Part shown: positions 16,319 through 24,588 of the stretch, one piece after another
Layout: the number at the start of each line of letters is the position of its first letter
Numbering within the stretch: the stretch's first letter is position 1
Origin: Streptomyces chilikensis
GTDB lineage: Bacteria > Actinomycetota > Actinomycetes > Streptomycetales > Streptomycetaceae
DNA length: 64,000 nt
Reading direction: 5' to 3'
Assembly: GCF_001642695.1 (NCBI RefSeq)
Contig: NZ_LWCC02000005.1
Coordinates: 31,215-95,214, forward strand
Translations under genes and position numbers: made by a program
Notes under the pieces: generated by a model
Database searches by the model: none
Seen by the model: the letters and a program-made list of their open reading frames with translations, nothing else
What the model was told of the DNA's origin: nothing

Positions 16319-17098
16319 TCAGACCCCGCCGGGCTGCTTGCCGTGCGGATCGGAGGCGTTGATCGTCGCGACGACCCGGTCGTAGTCGCCGCGGGCCTCG
16401 CCGTAGCGCAGGAACTTCACCCGCTCGACCTGGATCTCCTTCGCGTCGGGTTGCGTTTCCAGCAGAGCGACGGTCTCGGCCACGAACTCGTCCAGCGGCA
16501 TGGCGAGTTCGTTGTCCTCATGTCCCGGCAGCAGAGCGGTGCGCACGGCCGGCGGCACGAGTTCCACGACCTTGACCGAGGTGCCGGCGAACTGCAGCCG
16601 GAGTGACTCGCTGAGCATGTGGATCGCCGCCTTCGACGCGTTGTAGCTCGGGGTGACCTTCAGCGGCGTGAACGCGAGGCCCGAGGAGACGGTCATGATC
16701 GTGGCGTCCGGCTGCGCCTGCAGGTGTTCCACGAACGCGGCGATGAGCCGGATCGGGCCGACTACGTTCGTGGTCACCGTAGATTCCGCGGAGGCGAGGA
16801 ACGACGCGGGATCGCGCCAGTCCTCGATGTTCATCACGCCGGCCATCGTGACGAGGACGTTGAGGCCAGGGTGGTTCGACAGGACCTCCTTCGCGGCGGA
16901 GGCGATGCTCGCGGCGTCCGTGATGTCGATCCGCACCGTGCCGATGCCGGGGTGCTCGTCCGCGATCCGGTCCAGCAGCTCGGCGCGCCGGCCACCCACG
17001 ATGACGGTGTTGCCCCTGGCCCGCAGCTCGAGGGCGAGGGCGAGACCGATGCCGCTGGTGGCGCCGGGGATGAAGACGGTGTTTCCGGTGATGTTCAT
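16319..17098 (-). CDS. Short-chain dehydrogenase/reductase (DltE-like)
   Basis: 259 residues from the ATG at 17098. Classic SDR motifs: the nucleotide-binding GATSGIG near the N-terminus (TVFIPGATSGIGLALALELR), RR for NADPH preference, the strand LNVLVTMAGVMN in place of NNAG, catalytic Ser in IMTVSSGLAF, and YxxxK as SYNASKAAIHML. The C-terminus resembles the DltE/YbbO cofactor-dependent oxidoreductases. It is divergent from an XRE regulator across 100 bp containing a perfect inverted repeat, so that regulator is the probable controller. Substrate unknown. Confidence 0.92.
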   Translation of the reverse strand: MNITGNTVFIPGATSGIGLALALELRARGNTVIVGGRRAELLDRIADEHPGIGTVRIDITDAASIASAAKEVLSNHPGLNVLVTMAGVMNIEDWRDPASFLASAESTVTTNVVGPIRLIAAFVEHLQAQPDATIMTVSSGLAFTPLKVTPSYNASKAAIHMLSESLRLQFAGTSVKVVELVPPAVRTALLPGHEDNELAMPLDEFVAETVALLETQPDAKEIQVERVKFLRYGEARGDYDRVVATINASDPHGKQPGGV

Positions 17099-17148
17099 GC
17101 CTCGACTGTCACCGCTTCGGCGCCGCAGGTGCAGAGACCGGTTATCGG

Positions 17149-17163
17149 GGGATCGGCGATCCC
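17149..17163. promoter_or_regulatory. Inverted repeat between divergent SDR and XRE genes
   Basis: Perfect 6-3-6 inverted repeat GGGATC GGC GATCCC, 36 bp before the XRE start and 51 bp before the SDR start. Suitable as operator for the XRE protein; not otherwise supported. Confidence 0.45.
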
Positions 17164-17198
17164 TGGCCCGCCCACCGTGACCGGGCGACAATCGAGCT

Positions 17199-18050
17199 AT
17201 GGACCGTGCAGCACTGGCAGACTTCCTGCGCCGCCGCCGCGAGGCGCTCCAGCCCGAGGACGTGGGGCTGCCCGTCGGCGTACGCCGCAGGGCCCCCGGT
17301 CTACGACGCGAGGAGGTCGCGTCCCTCGCCGTGATGTCGACCGACTACTACACGCGGCTGGAGCAGCAACGCGGTCCGCAGCCGAGCGAGCACATACTGG
17401 CGTCGCTCGCCCGGGCCCTGCGGCTGACCGGCGACGAGCGCAACTACCTGTACCGGGTCGCCGGGCACAACGCTCCGGTGCCGCTGTCGTCCTCGGTGCA
17501 CGTCGCCCCCGCGCTACTCCGCGTGCTGGACCGCCTCGACGACACCCCGGCGTGCGTCCTGTCCGACCTCGGGGAGACGCTCGTGCAGAACAGGATGGCC
17601 GCCGCCCTGCTCGGCGACGCGTCGGGATACACGGGCCTCGCCCGCAGCGCGGTCTACCGCTGGTTCACCGATCCCCTGGAGCGATCGCGCTACCCCGAGG
17701 CCGACCGGGACCGCCACAGCCGTGCCCAGGTCGCGAGCCTGCGTGCCGCCTACGGGCTGCGGGGGCCGCGGTCCCCGGCCGGCAAGCTCGTGCGCACCCT
17801 GCAGAAAACGAGCGGGGAGTTCGCCGAGCTGTGGGAACGACACGAGGTGGCACAGCGCTTCGAGGACCACAAGACGCTCATTCATTCCGAACTCGGAGCG
17901 CTCGAACTGGACTGCCAGGCCCTGTTCACCGAGGACCAGTCCCAGACCCTCCTCGTGCTGACCGCTCCGCCTCGGACCGAGAGCCACGAGAAGCTGCGGT
18001 TGCTCGCCGTGCTCGGACTGGACCGCTTCGCCGGGGCGGAACACTACTGA
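17199..18050 (+). CDS. XRE-family regulator, MmyB-like
   Basis: 283 residues. N-terminal HTH (ALADFLRRRREALQPEDVGL, APGLRREEVASLAVMSTDYY, TRLEQQRGPQPSE) followed by the MmyB-like PAS-type ligand domain (about 100-275; LVQNRMAAALLGD, AVYRWFTDP, GELGALELDCQ-like end). Members repress a divergent oxidoreductase gene, here the SDR. The stop codon is unusual: the final TAC TGA spans the end of an IS630-type element. Before the insertion the gene would have ended CAC TAG, so the protein gained one tyrosine and is otherwise intact. Confidence 0.93.
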   Translation: MDRAALADFLRRRREALQPEDVGLPVGVRRRAPGLRREEVASLAVMSTDYYTRLEQQRGPQPSEHILASLARALRLTGDERNYLYRVAGHNAPVPLSSSVHVAPALLRVLDRLDDTPACVLSDLGETLVQNRMAAALLGDASGYTGLARSAVYRWFTDPLERSRYPEADRDRHSRAQVASLRAAYGLRGPRSPAGKLVRTLQKTSGEFAELWERHEVAQRFEDHKTLIHSELGALELDCQALFTEDQSQTLLVLTAPPRTESHEKLRLLAVLGLDRFAGAEHY

Positions 18051-18634
18051 TCTTTTCGTAAGTTCGGTGGGTGTGTTGGGTGGATGGTCAGGCCGGTATG
18101 GGCGAGGAACGACCATGGCAGTTGTGGGTTGCGGTTGATGCGGTGGATGCCTTGCTCGGTGGCGTCGGCGACATCGGCGAGGTGGCCGCCGGCGAGGTTG
18201 GCCAGTTCACGCTTCTTGAGCGAGGACCACAGCAGTTCCACCGGATTCAGCTCGGGAGCGTAGGCAGGTGATCGTTCCAAGGTGAGCCGGTCCTGTTCGG
18301 CGACCCAGGCCCGCATCGCCCGGCTCCAGTGGGCAGACGGGCCGTCCCGGACCAGGACCACTCGCTCGCCGCGGTAGAACACCTTCATCTGCTCCAGGAC
18401 CTCGACAAGGGCGGCGGTGTCGTAGCTGCCAGGCTTGAGGTGGAAGCACAGACGAGCCCCGCGATCGGGGTCGGTGGAGTGGCAACCCAAAGCCCCGGCC
18501 ATCGACGCGCGCTTCCAGTTCAGACGGTGCCGCAGGAGCGGAGTTTGCCCTCGAGGCGAGTAGGTTCGGCGGATCTGAGGGAGCAGGCAGACGCCTGATT
18601 CGTCGAGGAAGACGATCCAGGCACGTGTGTTCAC
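18044..18634 (-). CDS. IS630-type transposase, catalytic part (orfB)
   Basis: 196 residues from a GTG overlapping the upstream frame by 4 bp (GTGA). It holds the DDE core of IS630 transposases: WIVFLDESGVCLLPQIRRTY (first Asp), VVLVRDGPSAHWSRAMRAW (second Asp) and SPAYAPELNPVELLWSSLKK (Glu). It lies one frame back (-1) from the N-terminal frame, with a run TTAAAAAGGGG just before the junction where ribosomal slippage could fuse the two. The stop TAG at 18044-18046 is built from the duplicated TA target plus the flanking host base. Confidence 0.85.
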   Translation of the reverse strand: MNTRAWIVFLDESGVCLLPQIRRTYSPRGQTPLLRHRLNWKRASMAGALGCHSTDPDRGARLCFHLKPGSYDTAALVEVLEQMKVFYRGERVVLVRDGPSAHWSRAMRAWVAEQDRLTLERSPAYAPELNPVELLWSSLKKRELANLAGGHLADVADATEQGIHRINRNPQLPWSFLAHTGLTIHPTHPPNLRKDQ

Positions 18635-19201
18635 AGCCCCTTTTTAATGCGCGGCCACTCGTGCGCGATCCAGCGGGCGATCTCCGCCCCGTCCCGCTCG
18701 ACCGCCCGCCGCTCGGGCCGCTGCAGACTCCATCCGAGCCGGCCGGTCAGCGGCCGCCACACCGATGCCCTCGACAACACCACCCCCGTTGCCCGGGTGA
18801 CGACCGTGCCGACTCGCTCCAAGGTCCACAGGTCAGCCTCGAAGCCGTGTGCCTGGGCACCTTGCTCCAACGCGGCCCGGACCATCTCGACCTGGGTGTC
18901 GTCCAGCTTGGGTGGGCGTCCGGTGGCTGCCCGGCGCCGCAAGGCCGAAGCACCGCCTGCTCCCACACCCGCCACCAACGCCGCACACTCTCGGCACACA
19001 CCCCACCGCCCTCGCGATCTCCACGTTCGAGACGCCGCCCTCGAACAACTCGACTGCCCGAACGCGACGCGCCTCCGCCAACTGAGGCCGCGACAAAGCA
19101 GGAAAGGAGGAACCAGCAACCGAAGGGGAAGGTTGATATGCCACCCCGACAGCCTCCCACCCACACGGCTACCGAACCCACCGAACTTACGAAAAGATCA
19201 G
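18047..19201 (-). mobile_element. IS630-type insertion sequence, 1155 bp
   Basis: Perfect 26-bp terminal inverted repeats (18047-18072 and 19176-19201), starting CTGATCTTTTCG, flanked on both sides by the dinucleotide TA (18045-18046 and 19202-19203), the IS630/Tc1 target duplication. It encodes a split transposase. It sits between two convergent genes, exactly within what was their shared CTAG stop-codon overlap. Confidence 0.93.
18631..19144 (-). pseudogene. IS630-type transposase N-terminal part, frameshifted
   Basis: From the GTG at 19144 the frame gives the expected HTH start (LSRPQLAEARRVRAVELFEG, VSNVEIARAVG). It then shifts: the next piece (CAESVRRWWRVWEQAVLRPC) is in a second frame, and the linker region (RRRAATGRPPKLDDTQVEMV, TGVVLSRASVWRPLTGRLGW) is in a third frame that ends at 18631. 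At least two frameshifts lie within about 150 bp, so even with slippage into orfB no full transposase can be made from this copy. Confidence 0.75.
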
Positions 19202-19722
19202 TAGGAACCCTGCCCGGGATCCTGTTCCTCGTCGTAGTGGGTGTAGAGCACGGCGCCCTTCCCGGACGGGTCCAGGGCGGCGAGGACGGCGTCGCCGATG
19301 GCCGTGAGCTGATCCACCTGCTCGTCGGTGAGCGCGTCGATGACGTAGCGGCGGACGGCGGCGACGTGTCCGGGCGCCGCCTGCAGCACCTTCGCCCAGC
19401 CCTCCTGGGTGAGCCGGGCGTTGGTGGCCCGGCGGTTCTCCGGACACGGGAAGCGTTCCACCAGGCCCCGCTTCTCCAGGCGCGCCACCACGTGGGAGAG
19501 CCGGGGCAGGGTGGCGTTGGTCCGTTGGGCCAGACCGGTCATGCGCAGCGTCCGGTCGGGCGCCTCCGAGAGCATCGCCAGGGCGGTGTACTCGAACTCC
19601 GTCAGGTTGGCGTCGTTGCGCAGCTGCGTGTCGAGCGTGCCGGGCAGCAGCTCCAGTACCGCGCGCAGACGTATCCAGGCGCGCAGCTGCCGCCGGTCGA
19701 GCCAAGGTGTGTTCACGGTCAC
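19198..19722 (-). CDS. MarR-family transcriptional regulator
   Basis: 174 residues from the GTG at 19722 (a second GTG at 19716 is equally possible). Winged-helix pattern: LTEFEYTALAMLSEAPDRTL, MTGLAQRTNATLPRLSHVVA, RLEKRGLVERFPCPENRRAT and NARLTQEGWAKV. Dimeric MarR proteins release DNA on binding phenolics or oxidants. A perfect palindrome in the promoter gap and the divergent oxidoreductase gene point to local autoregulation. Its stop codon TAC TGA lies in the IS630 element; without the insertion it would end TCC TAG, one residue shorter. Confidence 0.92.
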   Translation of the reverse strand: MTVNTPWLDRRQLRAWIRLRAVLELLPGTLDTQLRNDANLTEFEYTALAMLSEAPDRTLRMTGLAQRTNATLPRLSHVVARLEKRGLVERFPCPENRRATNARLTQEGWAKVLQAAPGHVAAVRRYVIDALTDEQVDQLTAIGDAVLAALDPSGKGAVLYTHYDEEQDPGQGSY

Positions 19723-19739
19723 ATCGCCACCCGGAATGG

Positions 19740-19751
19740 TTGTAGCTACAA
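19740..19751. promoter_or_regulatory. Palindromic MarR operator candidate
   Basis: Perfect 12-bp palindrome TTGTAGCTACAA, 17 bp before the MarR start and 58 bp before the divergent oxidoreductase gene. It has the size and A/T-ended symmetry of known MarR-type operators. Confidence 0.7.
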
Positions 19752-19809
19752 GTTTGCTGGAGACGGTGTTCGTCCATTGTCGCCACAACCATTCCACGAG
19801 GAGGACGTC

Positions 19810-20385
19810 ATGGCACATGTGAGCATCATCGGCACCGGCACCATGGGATCGGCCCTCGCCGGCATCGTCCGCAAGGGCGGGAACACCGTCGAACCGCTCG
19901 GCTCGGGGGACGCCGGCAAGCCGGTCACCGGCGAGATCGTCGTCCTGGCGGTCCCGTACCCCGCGCTGGCCGGCATCGTGGCGCAGCGCGGTGAACAGCT
20001 CGCCGGCAAGGTGGTCGTCGACATCACCAACCCGGTCGACTTCGCCACGTTCGACTCCCTGGTCGTCCCGGCCGATCGTTCGGCGGCCGCGGAACTGGCC
20101 GACGCCCTGCCGCGCTCCCGGGTGCTGAAGGCGTTCAACACCAACTTCGCGGCGACCCTGGCCTCGGGCTCCGTCGGCGGGCAGCCCGTCACCGTGCTGA
20201 TCGCCGGTGACGACGCCGACGCCAAGTCGGCGCTGGCCGCGGTGGTCACGGCGGGCGGCCTGCGCGCCGTCGACGCCGGGTCGCTGCGCCGGGCGCGTGA
20301 GCTGGAAGCGCTCGGCTTCCTCCAGCTCTCCCTCGCGGCCGGCGAGAAGATCGCCTGGACCGGCGGGTTCGCCGTCACCGGCTGA
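19810..20385 (+). CDS. NADP/F420-type oxidoreductase domain protein
   Basis: 191 residues with AGGAGG 5-10 nt upstream of the ATG. It is a single Rossmann domain of the F420-dependent NADP oxidoreductase (NADP_oxidored/F420) family: SIIGTGTMGSALAGIVRKGG binds the nucleotide, followed by EIVVLAVPYPALAGIV, VVVDITNPVDFATFDSLVVP, LKAFNTNFAATLASG and DAGSLRRARELEALGFLQLS. Related proteins act as NADPH-linked reductases induced by oxidative or electrophilic stress. It is divergent from MarR across a palindromic operator and 139 bp before a DoxX gene. The exact electron partner is unknown. Confidence 0.88.
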   Translation: MAHVSIIGTGTMGSALAGIVRKGGNTVEPLGSGDAGKPVTGEIVVLAVPYPALAGIVAQRGEQLAGKVVVDITNPVDFATFDSLVVPADRSAAAELADALPRSRVLKAFNTNFAATLASGSVGGQPVTVLIAGDDADAKSALAAVVTAGGLRAVDAGSLRRARELEALGFLQLSLAAGEKIAWTGGFAVTG

Positions 20386-20524
20386 CCGGCCCCGGCGGAC
20401 CCGGCCGGGCACCCGTACGGCGCGAGTGCCCGGGAGCCCCGCCGCGAGTGCCGGCCTCGCCCATCACCTCCGCCGGGGCGGCCCCCGCCGTCCCCGGCCC
20501 CTCCACACCACGACAGGATCCGAC

Positions 20525-20962
20525 ATGACCGTTCCCACCACCGCCCGTGACCTCGCACTCCTCGTGACCCGCGTCGCCGTCGGCGCCGTCTTCCTCGCCC
20601 ACGGCTGGCAGAAGCTGTTCACCAACGGCATCGACGGCAGCGCCGCCTTCTTCGACCAGGCCGGCGTGCCCGCCGCGACCGCCTCGGCGTGGTTCGCGGC
20701 CGTCGTGGAGCTCGCCGGCGGCGCCGCGCTCATACTCGGGCTCGCCGTGCCCGTCGCGGGGGTGCTGCTGCTGGTCGACATGATCGGCGCGTTCGTCTTC
20801 GTGCACGCCGGCAACGGCCTCTTCGTCGACGCGGGCGGCTACGAGTTCGTCCTGGTGCTCGGCGCGGCCTCCCTCGCCCTGGCCGCCGTCGGCGCCGGGC
20901 GCTTCAGCGTCGACCACCTGCTCACCGGCCGCCGCCGGACCGCGCAGCACGTCAGCGCCTGA
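20525..20962 (+). CDS. DoxX-family membrane protein
   Basis: 145 residues with four membrane helices (about 10-30, 55-80, 82-100, 107-128). DoxX motif: LLVTRVAVGAVFLAHGWQKL, then FFDQAGVPAATASAWFAAVV, ELAGGAALILGLAVPVAGVL. DoxX proteins are linked to redox homeostasis and thiol/quinone stress, in some bacteria as part of a membrane oxidoreductase complex. Placement after the MarR-controlled NADP oxidoreductase suggests the same stress regulon. Confidence 0.92.
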   Translation: MTVPTTARDLALLVTRVAVGAVFLAHGWQKLFTNGIDGSAAFFDQAGVPAATASAWFAAVVELAGGAALILGLAVPVAGVLLLVDMIGAFVFVHAGNGLFVDAGGYEFVLVLGAASLALAAVGAGRFSVDHLLTGRRRTAQHVSA

Positions 20963-21075
20963 CGGACGGGGGCGCTCCGGGCAGGGGGCGCGGGCCGTGG
21001 GACGGTCGCCGGTTCGGCACACACGTGCGGGCCGGCTTCCCCCCACACCCTCGCGGCGCCCGACGGCGGGCCCTC

Positions 21076-21106
21076 ACTTGTCTGGACCTATTTTGTCTAG
21101 ACCTCT
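21076..21106 (+). promoter_or_regulatory. Tandem DasR-like (dre) sites upstream of GH3 gene
   Basis: Two adjacent 16-mers, ACTTGTCTGGACCTAT at 21076-21091 and TTTTGTCTAGACCTCT at 21091-21106, each match the DasR responsive element (ACTGGTCTAGACCACT) at 12 of 16 positions, including the GTCTNGACC core. They lie about 100-130 bp before the hexosaminidase start. DasR is the GntR repressor of N-acetylglucosamine and chitin genes in Streptomyces, so the site suits the gene. Confidence 0.7.
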
Positions 21107-21207
21107 TGCCCCGTCCGTGATCCGCGGGCTACGTTTCCCGCTGTTCGGAGCACCGCACGTTTCCTCCAACTCCCTTGCTGAGCAAGGCTGGAAGGGGCAC
21201 GTCCGCC

Positions 21208-23034
21208 ATGCAGCACCGGAGTCCGTCCAGACGAACCGTCCTCGCCTCCGCGACCGTGGCCGCTGCGACCGCAGCGGGCGTCGTGGGCGGGACGGCCACC
21301 CCCGCGATCGCGCACCGGCGCGACGACCGCCTCAAGAAGATCATCTCCCGGATGAGCGTCGAGGCGAAGATCGGCCAGCTCTTCGTGCCGTACTTCTACG
21401 GCACGTCGGCGACCTCTCCCAGCCAGTTCGACCAGGACCGCAACCTCAAGGAACTCGGCGTCCGCACCGTGGCCGAGCTCATCGCCAAGTACCACATCGG
21501 CGGTGTCATCTACTTCTCCGGCTGGGCGAACAACATCCTGGACCCCGCCCAGGTCGCGGACCTGACGAACGGTGTGCAGCGGGCCTCGCTCGCCCTGCCC
21601 ACCCCCGTCCCGTCCCTGATCTCCATCGACCAGGAGCACGGGGCCAACGTCCGCATCGGCAGCGGCGCCACCCAGCTGCCGGGCGCGATGGCGCTCGGCG
21701 CGGGCCGCTCGGTCTCCGACGCGCGCACCGCCGGCCGGATCTCGGGCTCCGAACTCGCCGCCCTGGGCATCCACCAGAACTTCGCCCCGGTCGCGGACGT
21801 CAACGTCAATCCCGCCAACCCCATCATCAACGTCCGCTCCTTCGGCGCCGACGCCCACGAGGTGGGCCGCATGGTGGCGGCCCAGGTGACGGGTTACCAG
21901 CAGGCCGGCGTCGTGGCCTGCGCCAAGCACTTCCCGGGCCACGGGGACACCGGGGAGGACAGCCACACCGGACTGCCCGTGATCACCCACACCCGCGAGG
22001 AGTGGGAACGCGTCGACGCACCCCCCTTCAAGGCCGCGATCGCCGCCGGCGTCGACTCCATCATGACGGCGCACCTGCAGGTCCCCGCGCTCGATCCCAG
22101 CAACGACCCCGCCACCCTGTCGCCCGCGATCCTCCAGGGCGTGCTGCGCGGCGAACTCGGCTTCGACGGCGTGATCGTCACCGACGCCCTCAACATGCGC
22201 GGCGTGCGCACCAAGTACGGCGACGACCGCGTGCCCGTCCTCGCCCTCAAGGCGGGCGCCGACCAACTGCTGTTCCCGCCGGACATCGACGTCGCCTACA
22301 ACGGCGTCCTGGCCGCCGTCCTCGGCGGGGAGATCACCGAGGACCGGCTCGACGAGTCGGTCCTGCGCATCCTGCGGCTCAAGGACAAGGTCGGCCTGCT
22401 CAGCGGCAGCCCCTACGTCTCCCCGAAGGAGGTCGACCGGGTCGTCGGCGCCCGCAGGCACCGGCTCGCCGCGGCCCGGATCGCCGAGCGCACCACCACC
22501 CTGCTGGTCAACGAGGGCGGGGCGCTCCCGCTGCGCCGCGGGCAGAGGAAGCTGCTCGTGGTCGGCGCCGGCCCGGCCTTCCCGACCGACGCCACCCGCA
22601 GCACCGTGCCCGAACTGGCCAAGGCGTTCGACGAACTGGGCTACGGCACCACCCACCTCGCCACCGGCCGGGCACCCGACGCGGCGAAGATCGACGAGGC
22701 CGTGGCCGCGGCGCAGGGACGGGACGCGGTGGTGGTCACCACCGACAACGTCGGCGCCACCAGCGCCCAGCGCACCCTGGTGTCCCGCCTGCTCGCGACG
22801 GGCGTCCCCGTCGTCCACCTCGCGGTGCGCAACCCCTACGACATCGCGCACCTCGGCGACGTCCCGGCCTCACTGGCCTCCTACTGCTGGACCGAGGTCG
22901 AACTGCGTGCCGCCGCCCGGGTGATCGCCGGCCTGGCCGAGCCGCGGGGCAGGCTGCCCGTGCCCGTCCAGCGGGCCGACGACCCGGCCGCGGTCCTCTT
23001 CCCCGCCGGTCACGGCCTGTCGTACGACGACTGA
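21208..23034 (+). CDS. Secreted beta-N-acetylhexosaminidase, glycoside hydrolase family 3
   Basis: 608 residues from the ATG at 21208. A Tat-type signal (SPSRRTVLASATVAAATAAG) is followed by the GH3 barrel (about 40-380): SIDQEHGANVRI, NFAPVADVNVNPANPI, the NagZ-type loop KHFPGHGDTGEDSH around Lys240/His241 that supplies the acid/base, and nucleophile Asp326 in VIVTDALNMRG. A second alpha/beta domain (about 400-608) completes it, as in the larger Streptomyces enzymes. It releases N-acetylglucosamine from chitin or peptidoglycan fragments outside the cell. Tandem DasR-like sites upstream imply repression relieved by amino sugars. Confidence 0.93.
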   Translation: MQHRSPSRRTVLASATVAAATAAGVVGGTATPAIAHRRDDRLKKIISRMSVEAKIGQLFVPYFYGTSATSPSQFDQDRNLKELGVRTVAELIAKYHIGGVIYFSGWANNILDPAQVADLTNGVQRASLALPTPVPSLISIDQEHGANVRIGSGATQLPGAMALGAGRSVSDARTAGRISGSELAALGIHQNFAPVADVNVNPANPIINVRSFGADAHEVGRMVAAQVTGYQQAGVVACAKHFPGHGDTGEDSHTGLPVITHTREEWERVDAPPFKAAIAAGVDSIMTAHLQVPALDPSNDPATLSPAILQGVLRGELGFDGVIVTDALNMRGVRTKYGDDRVPVLALKAGADQLLFPPDIDVAYNGVLAAVLGGEITEDRLDESVLRILRLKDKVGLLSGSPYVSPKEVDRVVGARRHRLAAARIAERTTTLLVNEGGALPLRRGQRKLLVVGAGPAFPTDATRSTVPELAKAFDELGYGTTHLATGRAPDAAKIDEAVAAAQGRDAVVVTTDNVGATSAQRTLVSRLLATGVPVVHLAVRNPYDIAHLGDVPASLASYCWTEVELRAAARVIAGLAEPRGRLPVPVQRADDPAAVLFPAGHGLSYDD

Positions 23035-23054
23035 CGCCCACGGTCCCCGCACGT

Positions 23055-23100
23055 CCTCCGGCCCCGGTGCTCCCCCCTTCGCGAGCACCGGGGCCGGAGG
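23055..23100 (+). terminator. Strong hairpin after GH3 gene
   Basis: Perfect 18-bp arms (23055-23072, 23083-23100) with a 10-nt loop, 21 nt after the stop. Confidence 0.8.
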
Positions 23101-23329
23101 CGTCACCCGGGGGAACCGGTCCGCCGTGCCGGGCAGCCGCGGTGTCGGGCCGTCCGGATCCGGTACCGCGCCTCCGGCCGCGCCTCGAGCCCGGCCGCGG
23201 GGGACGCCCCGTCCCGCCGGCGGGACATCGCCGGAACCCGCCCTCCGATCCGCCGCACGGCACCATGCCGGCACCACGGGCGGCGCAGGACCGGGCGACG
23301 GGACCGCCTCCCGCCGCCCACGGCACGGA

Positions 23330-24448
23330 TCACCCGTACATCGCCACGCGGTGGAAGGCCCCGAGCGCGTCGTCGATCGGATGGGGCAGCGGTTCACCGG
23401 ACGGGCCGAGCCCGTTCCACCTCTGCAGGTTCACCGCGACGGCCATCTGCCGCCGGCCGTCGGCACGGGCCATGGCCAGCGCTCCGGCGCCCCAGACCGT
23501 GCCGCCGTGGCCCCAGAAGGTCTCCTGGCCGGGGAGCTCCATGGGGTGCAGGCCGAGGCCGTAGTCGATCGTCCGCCCTTCCTGGGAGACGACCGGGACG
23601 GTGCGCTGCATCTGCTCCAGCGACGACGGGCGGACGATCTCGCCGGCCAGCAGCTTGCGGAGGAAGCGGTTGAGGTCCGCGACCGTCGACACCAGCGAAC
23701 CCGCCACTCCCACCCAGGACATGTCGTAGACGCTGTAGTCGCGCGGCGGGTCGATCATGCCGAACCACGCCTCGTAGATCTGCGAGTGCGGCCCGTGGAC
23801 GTGGGGGTCCGAGGGGAGTTCGGTGTCCCGGAGCCCGGCGGGCTCGATGACGCTGCGGGTGATGTGCCGCTCGGCCGGCTCACCGGTGACCCGTGCCAGG
23901 AGTTCGCCCAGGAGCAGGTAGTTGGTGTTGGAGTACAGCCCCGGAGTGCCGCCCGGGGCGCCGACGGCGGGTGCGGAGACCCCCATCCCGATCAGCTCGG
24001 TGGGATGGAACCGCGTGAACCGGTTGTCGTCCAGGCTCCGCGGATCGGTGTCCGCGAGGGCGGGCAGCGCCTTGAGGGAGGGGTAGGCGTACGGGAGGTA
24101 CTCGGCGAGGCCGCTGGTGTGGTTGAGCAGCATCCGGACCGTGATCGCCTCCCCGCGGTCCTTGGGCACCAGCTCCGGCAGGTAGCGGCCGATCGGCACG
24201 TCGAGGCCGATCCGGCCGCACTCGACCTGCTGCAGGACCGCGGCGGCCGTGAAGGGCTTGGTGATGCTGCCGACACGGTGCCGCATGTCGGCGGTGACGG
24301 GGCGACCGGTGGTGACGTCGGCGACCCCGGCGGCACCGCGCCAGACCTGGCCGCCGTCGCGCACCTCGGCGAACAGGCCGGGCACACCGGCCCGTTGGAC
24401 GTTCCGTAAGGCGGCGCGCAGCTCCGCCGCGTTCAGCGGGTCCCTCAT
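23330..24448 (-). CDS. Serine hydrolase, class C beta-lactamase / D-alanyl-D-alanine carboxypeptidase fold
   Basis: 372 residues from the ATG at 24448. The three penicillin-recognising motifs are present: SITK (Ser61, Lys64), Y-S-N in GLYSNTNYLLLGE (Tyr172) and HGG at 314-316 in FWGHGGTVWG. There is no signal peptide or membrane helix, so this is probably a cytoplasmic esterase or peptidase of the beta-lactamase superfamily rather than a resistance enzyme. Divergent from a TetR regulator whose operator-like palindrome lies between them, so expression is probably inducible. Substrate unknown. Confidence 0.9.
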   Translation of the reverse strand: MRDPLNAAELRAALRNVQRAGVPGLFAEVRDGGQVWRGAAGVADVTTGRPVTADMRHRVGSITKPFTAAAVLQQVECGRIGLDVPIGRYLPELVPKDRGEAITVRMLLNHTSGLAEYLPYAYPSLKALPALADTDPRSLDDNRFTRFHPTELIGMGVSAPAVGAPGGTPGLYSNTNYLLLGELLARVTGEPAERHITRSVIEPAGLRDTELPSDPHVHGPHSQIYEAWFGMIDPPRDYSVYDMSWVGVAGSLVSTVADLNRFLRKLLAGEIVRPSSLEQMQRTVPVVSQEGRTIDYGLGLHPMELPGQETFWGHGGTVWGAGALAMARADGRRQMAVAVNLQRWNGLGPSGEPLPHPIDDALGAFHRVAMYG

Positions 24449-24571
24449 CGCATGCGTCCTTTCTTCCTTCCCGGGGCAGCCGGGCGTCACCGGCCCGGCC
24501 TGGGCGACCGGGCATGACCGTCACGCCGATCAGCCCGCTGCCGGGCCCTCGGCACGCTCATGCCCCGATTA

Positions 24572-24588
24572 TGCACGCGGTGCGTGCA
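24572..24588. promoter_or_regulatory. TetR operator candidate
   Basis: Perfect 7-3-7 inverted repeat TGCACGC GGT GCGTGCA between the divergent serine hydrolase and TetR genes. A related half-site repeat, GTGCAACG, occurs twice (24585-24592 and 24597-24604). Size and placement fit a TetR dimer pair. Confidence 0.65.
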
